From NCBI GenBank assembly GCA_037157565.1, contig JAZHRO010000050.1:44216001-44280000 (forward strand): a stretch of 64,000 bases of DNA, read 5' to 3'. A program made the position numbers and the translations under genes. Shown piece after piece: positions 34,304 through 43,794 of this stretch (position 1 is the stretch's first letter; every line of letters starts with the position of its first letter). The notes under the pieces are model-generated. The model did no database searches, was not told where the DNA came from, and was given only the letters and a program-made list of their open reading frames with translations. This stretch comes from Thalassia testudinum. Taxonomy: Eukaryota; Streptophyta; Magnoliopsida; Alismatales; Hydrocharitaceae.

Positions 34304-34555
34304 CATTTCCATCCTAAGCATTAACATTTTAGTCCCATCAATGGTATAAGAAGAGTATGTCTTTTAGACTTACACAAAAAAAGAAACATTTGTATTCATG
34401 CAAGCATATGAGAGATGACCCTCGTTGACATGGTTGAATGATGTAAAATAAGCAGGCTGATGTTAGAAGGGAAAGGACAAAAAGAAAAAATGAAAAGGAA
34501 AAGATAAAAAGTCACGAGGAAAGCTATGAATGCACAATGTGATAAAACTATATTC
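34304..34555. other. CACTA-2 non-coding stretch right of the LINE
   Basis: AT-rich, no gene seen. Purine runs (aaagaaaaaatgaaaaggaaaag) are near 34480-34510. Confidence 0.4.
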
Positions 34556-34690
34556 CACGGAGAGAGCACCCAATTTTTTCATTTGCACAACTTCTATCTC
34601 TTCTTTCTGATCTGCAACAATCAAATTCAGTACCCACCACAGTTGAGTATAGTTTGTTATTGTAGGAACATAAGGGATTTTCTGAAAGCA
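34556..34690 (-). pseudogene. Exon-like open segment of the captured region, unidentified
   Basis: On the minus strand a pyrimidine-rich stretch ending in CTTTCAG (about 34687) is followed by an open segment KIPYVPTITNYTQLWWVLNL and ADQKEEIEVVQMKKLGALSV. It lies 60 bases downstream of the importin-like piece, and the intervening sequence is AT-rich like a plant intron. It may be a third exon of the captured chimera. I do not recognise it. Confidence 0.35.
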
Positions 34691-34751
34691 CAAATTATAT
34701 ATTAAAACAAAAAGATTAGAAAGAAAACTAGGACCATGTCAACAGCTTCTA

Positions 34752-34945
34752 CCACTCGAGGGCCACAAGGATCGCGGGCAGCAGCAGCTCGGACGCGACG
34801 GGGACAATCGTCTTCCCGCCGAGCGCGATCGCAAGCCTCTCGAGGCACTCCTGCCCGATCCCGAAGTTGCTCAACTCCCCCGCGTCCTCATCCACGGCCT
34901 CGGCGCGGTGCCACTCGGGAACGTCGTCGATGTCTAGGAGACCCC
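34752..34945 (-). pseudogene. Captured importin-5-like (karyopherin beta-3) fragment
   Basis: The minus-strand translation reads LLDIDDVPEWHRAEAVDEDA, GELSNFGIGQECLERLAIAL, GGKTIVPVASELLLPAILVA and LEW, then a stop. It closely resembles the stretch of plant importin-5 around D-x-AWH-x-A..EDEDAGE.SNY..GQECLDRLAIALGG, within the HEAT repeats. Only about 65 residues are present. It is fused at its N-terminal side to a DUF538-like piece in the same frame, with one stop at the junction (34953-34955). The identification is from memory of the family; a protein search would settle it. Confidence 0.65.
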
Positions 34946-34955
34946 AGGAGGTCTA

Positions 34956-35190
34956 CAGGAAGAGCTCATTCGCAGAGACCCCGCAGAGGGTCTCGACGTC
35001 GAACCTCACCGTGCACGGGCCCGCCACCTTCACCTGCACCTCCAAGATCCCGTCGCCAGAGATTTGGAAGCCTTTGATGGTCCTCGGGGGGAGGCCCACT
35101 GGGAGGTTGCTCTTGGTGAGGAGCTCGTAGATGGAGGAGGCGGAGGAGGGGGCTAGAGGAGGAGGAGAGGGGACGCTGGCGATGTGGGTC
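34956..35190 (-). pseudogene. Captured DUF538-like fragment with internal deletion
   Basis: The minus strand reads SSIYELLTKSNLPVGLPPRT, IKGFQISGDGILEVQVKVAG, PCTVRFDVET, then GVSANELFL. DUF538 proteins show YE.L...GLP.GLLP, a SGDG.FEV..., C...F block and end in GV.AKELFLW. The roughly 20 residues normally between the C...F block and the final block are missing. G+C is far higher than in the surrounding DNA, in keeping with capture of a host first exon. An upstream in-frame stop lies near 35207. Confidence 0.6.
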
Positions 35191-35299
35191 TATCAAACGA
35201 GAGGGCGAGGGTTTCATGGTAGGTAGGGGATACGGGGGACGGAGACGGGGAGGTATTAATTTTTGGGGTAAAAAGCCTTTTGGTAACAGTTCAATACTT

Positions 35300-35488
35300 T
35301 TTATTTCTTTTTATCACGATTTCATATCGAATCGTGATTGTAGATTATCTTTTGTCATGATTTTGAAATTGCGATCATCTACCAACTCCTCGATTATTTT
35401 AGTTATGGATCCACCTAAGATCATGATACTAGATTATTTTTGTTTACAGTTTCTTTAGTTGTGACCAAAATAAATTTTCCTTGTGGTG
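35300..35488. repeat. Right subterminal region and terminal inverted repeat of CACTA-2
   Basis: Units such as cacgatttcatatcgaatcgtgatt, gtcatgattttgaaattgcgatca and ggatccacctaagatcatgat precede the end gaccaaaataaattttccttgtggtg. The last 16 bases mirror the left end with a few differences. Confidence 0.7.
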
Positions 35489-35491
35489 TAA

Positions 35492-36880
35492 TAAGTGAAG
35501 AACTAAGCATAATAAGAGTAAATCGATCTAAAAGGGAGGTAACACCATTATCATCATGCTATTTAAAATAAAAATAAACATGCTAAGGGATAGTTTAGGT
35601 AAGGTTTGAGTTGGCTAAAATGTGAATCTAAAATCTAAATGAATGTAGGTCAGCAAGCTTAATGAAGCTATTTATGGATGGACTTGATAGAGTCTAATGG
35701 GCTATTTTGGAGCCTAAATAGCACTAGAATTCAGGTTTGAAATTGAGGAGGAATAACTCCTAAATAAGGTGCCTAGTGGGTAACTACTAAGGGTTATAGG
35801 TCACAACTAAAGGATGGTTTAGGCAGGTTTGAAGGGCTCTAGTGAGGACTATTTTGGGACTGTTGGAGATCTAAAGTACAAGTAAATCAAGGTGTAAAGA
35901 GTGAGGGTGGATCTGAAGTTGGGGTTTAGGAGAGTGTTTAGGGTCCTAATGGGTGATCAATAAGGTAGATTAACTAGGGGGTTTGGTTGGCTAGATAGGT
36001 GGCTAAGTGTGGTGGTGATAAGGAGTTGTTAAGGCCATGAATTAAGTGATGAAAAGGTGATCTAATGAGATGGCTGGAATGTAAGTATAAAAGGAATAAA
36101 GAGAAATCATTCACATCAATATGCCACTAAAATCATCATCATGCAAATAATGTCATCAAACTTCATTCTAAATGCCCATAACAAACCACAACAAAATCAA
36201 AAAAAAAAAAAAAACACATGAACATGGTCAACAAGTTCTCACAAAAACATCTATCTAATAAAGCATTTAAACAAAAGAGAGAAAGAGAAGGGAAGGGAAA
36301 AGAAATGCTTAGAATTGGAGGAGTATCCACGCCCACTCGAGAGTGCTTGGGTAGCCACGGTCGTGGTTGAAGGTGGAGGAGAGCCTTGGCCATCCACCTT
36401 GAAGAAGGAGGTTGAAGGTCATGCTAATGGAGGTTTTCACGCCTTGGTGGTGATCCACAGGCTACTTGCTTCACGTTGGAGAGGAGACACCTAAGAGGAA
36501 GAGCTTGAGGAGGAGGTTGTGGAAGAAGTAGAAAAGGAGAGGGTGTGTGCATTTGTGACAAAGAGAATGAAAGAGATCAAGAAGTGGGATATAGGGTGGT
36601 GGGTGTACGTTGAGGGATGGGGGGTGTTTTATGTAATGAGGTCTCTCTGTCTCTTTTGTGTGTGCATGCGTGTGCTTTTATGGGAGGGGGGTAGTGTTAT
36701 GCATTGAGGTAGGTGGGGAGCGCATGGTGTTGTGGGTTATAATGGTGCGCTAGATCCACAATTTGTGGATCCAATTTAAATAGGTTATTAAGGCGAGGTA
36801 TGGTAGGCCTTAGGTTCACCATAGGAGTAGGCTAGTAAGGGAACAACCTAATTAGGTCAGATGGGGGTTTAGGATAAGGG
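35492..36880. other. Intergenic sequence between CACTA-2 and LARD-B
   Basis: About 1.4 kb, purine-rich on the plus strand from 35560 to 36060 (many ggtttagg/ctaaa words) and with an A-run at 36197-36214. No gene was recognised; frames at 36163-36707 lack any feature. It is presumably old transposon DNA into which LARD-B inserted and continues at 45463. Confidence 0.45.
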
Positions 36881-37582
36881 TGAACTGATCAATTTTGGAG
36901 AAGAAAAATTAGGGTTTCAAGAACCCGTCGTCGTAGCTCGCAAAATGCATTATCAAATACAATTTATAACCAAAACTCTAAGGGAGTCCTGGGTCGAACA
37001 CAGGGAGGCAACGTTTAATTTTGTTGAAATCTGCACTTCGTTTTGTTTCTTTTTGGTGTTTTAGGGTTTTGTGAATTTTTTTGTATTTTTGAAATAAAAA
37101 GACAAGTGAGATAACTTCACAAAGTGGAGAACAAATATGATATTTCACAATGGCATTCAAATGTCTATTACAATATGCTAAAACATAAAAGAGATAGAGG
37201 TGAGAAGAAATCTTCCAAATCGGCTGTTTGGCAAGATGACCGCTCTTGGCAGTAGCTTAGATGAAGAGGGTGAGGTGTTGGATGATGGAGGTGAGATGCA
37301 GGAGGATGTCGGGTAGAGGAATGCTTCACCAAGGCTTCGGAATGGGGATGAGGAGCTGGAGATGATCTTCTACTGGAATGGAGGAGGGAGGATGGCTCCA
37401 AGGCTTCTTATGAAGGTGGTGGGATGGAGGACAAATATTTGGTGGGGATATAGGAGCATTACACTAATAAGAGGCCTTTGGAGCCTGGGAATAAGCTCTA
37501 ATGGAGCTATGGTAGGGTACTAGAGCTTAGGAGTAGGTGGGGGTAGAGTAGGTAGAGATGGTGAAGAATGGAGGTGTAGGGG

Positions 37583-37593
37583 TCCTTTTATAG
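37583..37593 (-). promoter_or_regulatory. TATA-like box of the LARD-B LTR
   Basis: CTATAAAAGGA on the minus strand, preserved as CTATAAAAGT in the 5' LTR (44502-44510). It is a plausible promoter for element transcription. Confidence 0.5.
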
Positions 37594-37861
37594 TGGAGGG
37601 AAGAGGAAGAAATTCATGTAGAGGGCTATAGTGATAGTTGCAAGCATCGCCGAAGATTCGCCCAACTATCGCTGAAGATCCATGCCAACTCACGCTCGCT
37701 GCTGCTGTGCTTGCCCGCCCATCACGTACCATGTTGCACGCGTGCACTGGCGTTGCACTTTTACGCGCTACTCATGTTGCGCTAGCGCTGCGGTGCAGGT
37801 GTGCGGGCTAGTGCACGCGCGTCTGCGTGCATGCGTTAGCCAGTGCGCCCAAATTGCTGAT

Positions 37862-37940
37862 TTGGGGGGTTCCGCGGGTCTCAAACCCATGCTCCTTTGC
37901 AAGCCAAGTGCTCAACAGTTGAGGTAAGGCTGCGTTTGAG
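37862..37940 (-). other. tRNA-like segment in the LARD-B 3' LTR
   Basis: Minus strand: a D-arm-like CTCAACTGTTGAG, a loop TTGCAA, and a box B-like GTTTGAGAC with one mismatch to the consensus. It is more decayed than the copy at 44767-44845. Confidence 0.45.
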
Positions 37941-38547
37941 TCACAAGGAGCGCATGAATGTTGAGAGCGCAGAGGAACCTCAGCCATTTGATCATGATCC
38001 AACGGCTGTGGTGCGAGATCTCTAATGATGAGGGGGCACCTTTAGTCACTGCTAGCCAGTGTGGGGCAACCTAGATGGTGCCACATGGCGCCATCTGGGT
38101 CGTCCATCTTCTTTCTATTGCAGAGGGTGCCACGGTGCTTGGATCGAGGTGATTTTTACACTACCGAACTATGATCGTTGCTCTGGATCCATCCATATGG
38201 TTGAATTTTTCATTTGAAGCCTGTAAGGATGTCGCATTGCCCTCTTGGCCATTGATCTTCCTCGGATTGCATAAGGTGATACGAAATTCCGATTAGGACG
38301 ATCTTGGAGGCATTGGACTCCGATCATCATCCCGATCAGATCCGTACATTCGGATCGTCAATCCAAGACCCCAAAATAAATCTCCTTCCCTCCTGGCCAT
38401 AAAAAGGACGTAATTAGCTAAAATATATACAACTACTCTAAATGTAAGATAATGCATGCTATGCAATATTTATAACATGAAATTCAAATCTAAGCCTAGG
38501 AACATACACGAATAGGCATTTTATCATCAATAATTGTGTGTACATGA

Positions 38548-38560
38548 TATCCCCATGCCT
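38548..38560 (-). promoter_or_regulatory. Polypurine tract of LARD-B
   Basis: AGGCATGGGGATA on the minus strand, abutting the 3' LTR. It is the same motif as in Athila-2 and Athila-D. Confidence 0.7.
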
Positions 38561-40113
38561 ATCTTTTTCTAGTTCCTAGCAAAATTAAACTATATGCTAT
38601 GTATAAAAATGGAATTAGGGCTCGATCACTTAAGTTATTTGTTATTTATTAATAACAGAAAATTTCAACTAAGGTCCTAACTACGAAAACTCAACAATAC
38701 CCGAGTGTTTGCTAGAATGCAGACTGCCCAAGTCCTCACCTTATTTGAAAAGTGAAGATACATTTTTTGTTTTTCTTCTTTTCTTATATTTTTGGACTGT
38801 TGGAGTTTGAGAGTTTTGGGATAACTTTATACGGCTACCCGACTCGCCCAAGACTCGAAAATGACTCTAAGTGCTAAGCATCTTGTGAAAGGGTGATAAA
38901 CTCACTATGCGGCCGTTTAAACAGACTTTGGGTTTCTACGACCCTAGGTAACCTTAAGAGTTTCTGCCTAAAGGTTTATCTTTTCAAATGGTAACTTTCT
39001 CCCTACTTTAGTTTTTATGGGGTCAACACAAGGGCGAACCCAGTGTATATCTCCCTAGCTTATTCTATTTCCCGGCTTCTTTCCTAAGTGTTTTGGGAAT
39101 TATTGTGCATTTTTGTGAGCTGGACTCTGGACAACTGGCCAATGGACTGTTACCCACGGTAACTTGCTAGCCATACTCGTGCAGTGAAGTGTGATTTTAT
39201 TTATTTATTATTATTTTTTCTCTTTTTTTTGGTATTATCATTTTTTTATTTTTTGAGTAGGTGGCTTACCTGATCTAAGATTTACCTCAAAGTAGTAGAA
39301 TGAGTATGGTCATGTAGTTGAGCTCTGGACAACCGACCAATGGGCTATTACCCACAACAACTTGCCAACCATACTACCCTAAACGGTTCATTAGCTACCC
39401 AATTTCAGTAAAAACCACCGAAAAGTGAGTCAGTGCAAACAGTGTGTAAATGATTAGACTTAAAATCCCCTCAAATCAGAGGACAGGCTGATAAATCGTG
39501 TACTTATCATCCCAATTTATTCATTAAATTAAAGTAAAATTACTTGGCGATGACTCGAGATTAAGTCCACATTCGAGTGGACACCCAGGCTAATTAAGCC
39601 CGAAAACTCGAAGAGTTTAAGTGTTCAAGTCCTAAAGTATCATGTCCTAAAGTTAATAACTTCCAAAAGCCTAAGTTCTCTTCTCCTAATTCTTTTTTTT
39701 TCTTTTTTTTATCTTTTTGAATTTTTAAATTTTTTTAAAGAAAATAAAAAAAATTCTACAAAGCTAACGAAATAATTTCAGGATTAAGTATCCACCCCCC
39801 ATGCCTAAATAATGCAATGTTCTCATTGTAAAATAAAAACATGAAAAGGGCGGAATAACATAATATCACCTAAATTTTGTGACAATCTGGTTAGCTCCGC
39901 AGAGAACGTGGAATATACACACATGCTAAATTTATGCCTTCAGCTAGGCATAAAATACAAACAAAGAAGAAATTAGGAATTCACAAGTGCTGGTCAGAAT
40001 CAAAATAAAAATATTGATCACAGGACCTGCCAGTAGGTGTCCACAAATGTGGACCAGATTATGGTGCAGACTCATGCCCCAGGGTTGAGTGGTTCTCAGG
40101 TTCTAGGTGAAAA
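38561..40113 (-). other. LARD-B 3' untranslated region
   Basis: It contains no gene. A block of about 60 bases (ctctggacaactggccaatgg ... acttgctagccatact) occurs at 39125-39182 and again at 39326-39385. T-rich runs at 39215-39255 and 39690-39760 mirror the purine-rich stretch of Athila-2. The G-run GGCATGGGGGGTGGATAC (minus, about 39788-39805) next to AATGAGAACATTGCATT is the same first purine tract seen in Athila-2 and Athila-D. Confidence 0.6.
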
Positions 40114-41652
40114 TCACCCAAAATCGAAGATTGTTGAGCTTGCGGGGCCGGGCCTGCGGTTTGGTGGTGTGCAACCCAAGAAAAAAGTAGCGGACAATGG
40201 GTAGATCTGATTCACTCAACTCGAGTGTCCACTTAGAGTTCAGCTTCGGAAGATAGTCAATTATTTCGAGCTTAGGTTGCACATCAATGATATCGTAAGG
40301 GTCCTAGTAGAAAGTAGGTGGTTTCAGGTCAACAGGAACCCTTAGATCCAAAATCATGTTTCCCTCTGAGTTAGCCTTCCAGATTTTCATTGCTAAATTC
40401 CTATCCTCTAAAATCAATGTTTCCGGGACCTTCAAATCGTTGTACACCCAATCTAAAGTACCCAAGTCCAACAATTGTGGCTTAATCAGGATAGACTTGG
40501 GTCTGGTAATCTCAAGAATATTATAATTCAGCTATTCGGGGTGTGGTTGAGCAATGGAGCTACTGATTGAATCATCAGGATTCGGATCATCCAAGTTAGC
40601 CCCAGCATGATCATAATCTTCAATAATCGGGCTATTAAATGGTTCATCTTGCTCCTCGAGCCCATTAGTCTCACTAAAATCATTCTCCTTAAGCTCTAGT
40701 GAGACTTCACTAAGAGATTCCTCACCCTCAGAATCAAAGAATTCATGATCCTCATTTATATATGTCTCAAAATCATATGTCATTTCATGGTCCATGGAGA
40801 CATATTTTTCGTCATTCCCTGGCTCTGGGATCTCAGGTGAGAAACTTGATACATCCTCAATGGGTTGCTTTAGCCCAACCTGGTCATCCCCAATCTCAGC
40901 ATATGTATCCCCCTAGACAGGTGCCTAAGCGGGTTCAGATATTGGCTCTCCTGAAGGGGGTTCATCCAGGGAATCATCCCAAGATTGGACTAAGGCAACC
41001 ACAAATTTCATCCTCAACCTCAACCATTTCGCAAGTATAAACTCACCCAGGCCCCTATCCCTATATTGTTGGAGCAAATCCAATAAAGAGCTATTCAGCT
41101 CATCAATCATTTTTATCATAGGCTCCAATGCTTCAGTGCATGGTGTTGGTTGAGCCTCTAAAGATTAGATGGTGTTCCTTAAGTTAGCCAACACCCTGTC
41201 TTGGACCTGGTTCACCTTAATCGAATGATTCGATTCAGGATTGGGTGGATTTGGGTTCATTATAGGGGAGTCAAGATATCGAGGTTCTTGGGTCCCTCCC
41301 TAATGGTATGTCGTGTTGCATTGTTCAAAGAATAGAGATGACCTATGTTCAGCATAATTCTGGGGAGGGTAGGTGTTATAGTAAACATATCCTTCTTGAT
41401 TGTAGATCAGGTTAGGTTGATCATTAAAGGGTGGAGATCTATAATCATTGTAGCTCTAGGAAGGATAGTAATCATATTCTTATTATCCAGGGTTAGGCTC
41501 TGGACACTGAGGCCCGGTATCATATCCCCAATCAAAGTTATCCCGACTAGTGGATGGGTAATTATAAGTCGAGTCGGGATAGTAATCATCTGGGTATAAG
41601 TGGTGGTAGGAGGGTAAGATGGGAAATGAGTGTAGGATGTGGAAGGATACAT
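40114..41652 (-). pseudogene. LARD-B single ORF, about 510 codons, unknown protein (broken)
   Basis: The minus strand starts MYPSTSYTHFPSYPPTTTY at 41652. After one apparent frameshift near 41600 it stays in a single frame to a TGA at 40114-40116, with about eight in-frame stops. Parts in order: a Tyr/Pro/Asp-rich region (DDYYPDSTYNYPSTS, NFDWGYDTGPQC); a helical region (MIKMIDELNSSLLDLLQQYR, FILAKWLRLRMKFVVAL); a very acidic region (FFDSEGEESLSEVSLEL); and a mixed C-terminal domain (LLDLGTLDWVYNDLKVPETL, DPYDIIDVQPKLEIIDYLPK, SDLPIVRYFFLG). It matches no Gag, protease, RT or integrase pattern I know. In its position it replaces gag-pol. I can give no function. Confidence 0.6.
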
Positions 41653-42881
41653 GGTAGAATAGGAGGGGAAATCAGAAGAAAGAAAGGAGCTCTACAATAC
41701 AAGCAATCAACCCTATCCTTAGGTAGGTTAGCCTAAAGATCTACAGACTCCCAAAACCCATCTTGAGATTATAACCGATTTGGTCTACTTTTATCCGATC
41801 AATCTAACCAGTTAGAAGGAGGGGCTGGGGAGAAGGTTCTTCCTTTGGCATGCGCCTCCGGTTCCTAGTGTACCCCCCAGCCACGGTCATTTGACACTAC
41901 TCCCCTAGCTAGACATCAGATGGACCAGTAGAAGCAGATTAATCGAAAAAAATCTCAATCTGAGCCCCGAAGAACGAATCAATCCTTAAGGTCAACGTCA
42001 ACTCAGTTTTAATTAGGCTTGGGATGATTGTGCTCTTGGAATGTGATGGGCCCTTTAGATGGGTTGTGCCCTTAATGATCAATTCAAATGTGTGTGCGTG
42101 CACAACAAGGGTTTGCAAATAAGCTTATTTGATGATGTGTCTTTTAGGGTTTAACCTTATTTAGTAGCTTTTAGGGTTTAATCTTAGTTGTATTCAATCA
42201 AGTTCAAGAGAACACTCCATGTTTTGAAAGCACAGGTGATGATATATTCCTTTAGAAATCAAAAAATAATGTGGAGTGCCTGGTTCAACCCTAAAGATTA
42301 ACCCTAAGTGGCAAGCTATTGATGAATGACTTTTATCTTCAGTGGTGTGGCCCAAACAGCTCAATCAATTGGCCTATTGTACCACTTAGTTAAGGCACAT
42401 AGATGTTTAACTTATTCAGATTTCTACTAATGTGTATTGAGTTGAAGTGTACTGAGTCCACAAGTCAGATCCTAGTTAAGTGGTAGAATCAAAGTGATTG
42501 TGCACCTTAAGATGAGAATTTGTGGGTGTTAAGTGTGTTTCTTTTAATTAAATCCCACAAGAGAAAAGTATTTTTTTATTTTTTAATATATGCAGGTAGG
42601 TTTGGTGAGGTGAAGTGACAATCAAACAATCAAATCTATCCTAGGGTTTATGCAAGCACCTAAGTTGATTTGAGTTTGAGTTATTAGGTTATGGATTGGA
42701 AATCTAGTGGGTGGGTGTGGGAGATAACTTACAAATGTCTCTACCTGCATTTTACTCCAATCTACCACCTTCAGCTCCTCGATCGGGTTCCTGTAAGACA
42801 ATAAATCAAAGAAGAAAGATAGGTAAGAAAAATATATAAGTAATGTGGGAAAACGCAAGAAAAAAATCAAAGAGTATTGCC
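41653..42881 (-). other. LARD-B leader
   Basis: About 1.2 kb between the inner primer site and the ORF start; no gene seen. Length and position match the Athila-1 leader. Confidence 0.5.
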
Positions 42882-42899
42882 TCCTCGACATCGGTGCCA
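42882..42899 (-). promoter_or_regulatory. Inner, degenerate primer binding site of LARD-B
   Basis: The minus strand reads TGGCACCGATGTCGAGGA, four mismatches from the tRNA-Asp complement. Three bases separate it from the truncated LTR at 42903. Confidence 0.7.
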
Positions 42900-42902
42900 A
42901 AA

Positions 42903-43773
42903 TGATCAATGGGTTTTGGCGAAGAAAAATTAGGGTTTAAAGAACCTGTCATTGTAGCTCACAAAATGCATTATCAAATACAATTTATAATTGAAACTCC
43001 AAGGGAGTCTCGGGTCGAACACAGGGAGGTAACGTTTACTTTTGTTGAAATCTACGCTTCGTTTTGTTTCTTTTTGATGTTTTAGGGTTTTGTGAATTTT
43101 TTTGTATTTTTGAAATAAAAAGACAAGCGAGATAACTTCACAAAGTGGAAAACAAATATGATATTTTACAATGGCATTCAAATATCTATTACAATATGCT
43201 AAAGCATAAAAGAGATAGAGTTGAGAAGAATCTCCCAAATCGGCTGTTTGGTGAGACGATGGCCCTTGGCGGTAGCTTGGATGAAGAGGGTGAGGTGTTG
43301 GACGACAGAGGTGACATGCAAGAGGATGTCGGTAGAGGAATGCTTCACCAAGGCTTCAGAATGGGGATGAGGAGCTAGAGATGATCATCTATCGGAATGG
43401 AGGTGGGAGGACGGCTCCAAGGCTTCTTATGAAGGTGGTGGGATGGAGGACAAATATTTGGTGGGGATATAGGAGCATTACACTAATAAGAGGCCTTTAG
43501 AGCTTGGGAATAAGCTCGAATGGAGCTTTGGTAACCTACTAGAGCTTAGGAGTAGGTGGGAGTAGAGTAGGTAGAGATGGTGAAGAATGGAGGTGTAGGG
43601 GTCCTTCTATAGTGGAGGAAAGAAGAAGAAATTCGTGTAGAGGATTATAGTGACAGCTGCAAGTGTCGTTGAAGATCCACCCAACCATCGCTGAAGATCC
43701 GCGCCGACTCATGCCCATTGTTGCTGTGCTTGTGCACCCATCACGCACCATTTGCACGTGCATGCGCTGGCAT
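42903..43773 (-). repeat. Truncated LTR copy inside LARD-B
   Basis: It matches 36886-37740 (starting TGATCAATGGGTTTTGG), then stops in the middle of the LTR at the second primer site. The part 43560-43770 is therefore present twice near this end, again at 44470-44680. The TATA-like site here is decayed (CTATAGAAGG, near 43604). Confidence 0.8.
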
Positions 43774-43791
43774 TCCCCGACAACGACGCCA
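43774..43791 (-). promoter_or_regulatory. Outer primer binding site of LARD-B
   Basis: The minus strand reads TGGCGTCGTTGTCGGGGA, two mismatches from the tRNA-Asp complement, three bases from the LTR start TGATAGCAGC at 43795. It is better preserved than the inner site. Confidence 0.8.
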
Positions 43792-43794
43792 AAA

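Larger units (their letters stand above)
27999..35488 (-). mobile_element. CACTA-2: gene-capturing CACTA-like transposon with TAA target duplication
   Basis: The left end is CATTACAACAAAGAAAAATT (27999-28018). The right end read inward on the minus strand is CACCACAAGGAAAATT, so the two form terminal inverted repeats. TAA flanks both sides (27996-27998, 35489-35491), the 3-base duplication usual for CACTA elements. Subterminal repeats of ggtcatggtt/aaccatgacc type fill 28030-28390, with similar units at 35300-35475. No transposase was seen inside. It holds pieces of host genes (DUF538-like, importin-5-like, an unknown two-exon tail), so it is non-autonomous, and a LINE has inserted into it. 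Captured reading direction is minus. Confidence 0.75.
36886..38547 (-). repeat. 3' LTR of LARD-B (1662 bp)
   Basis: It starts TGATCAATTTTGG and ends GTGTGTACATGA (the expected final CA is GA here). The left half matches 42903-43773, the right half matches 44470-45457. A TATA-like CTATAAAAGGA is on the minus strand at 37583-37593. It contains the tRNA-like segment at 37862-37940. Confidence 0.85.
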
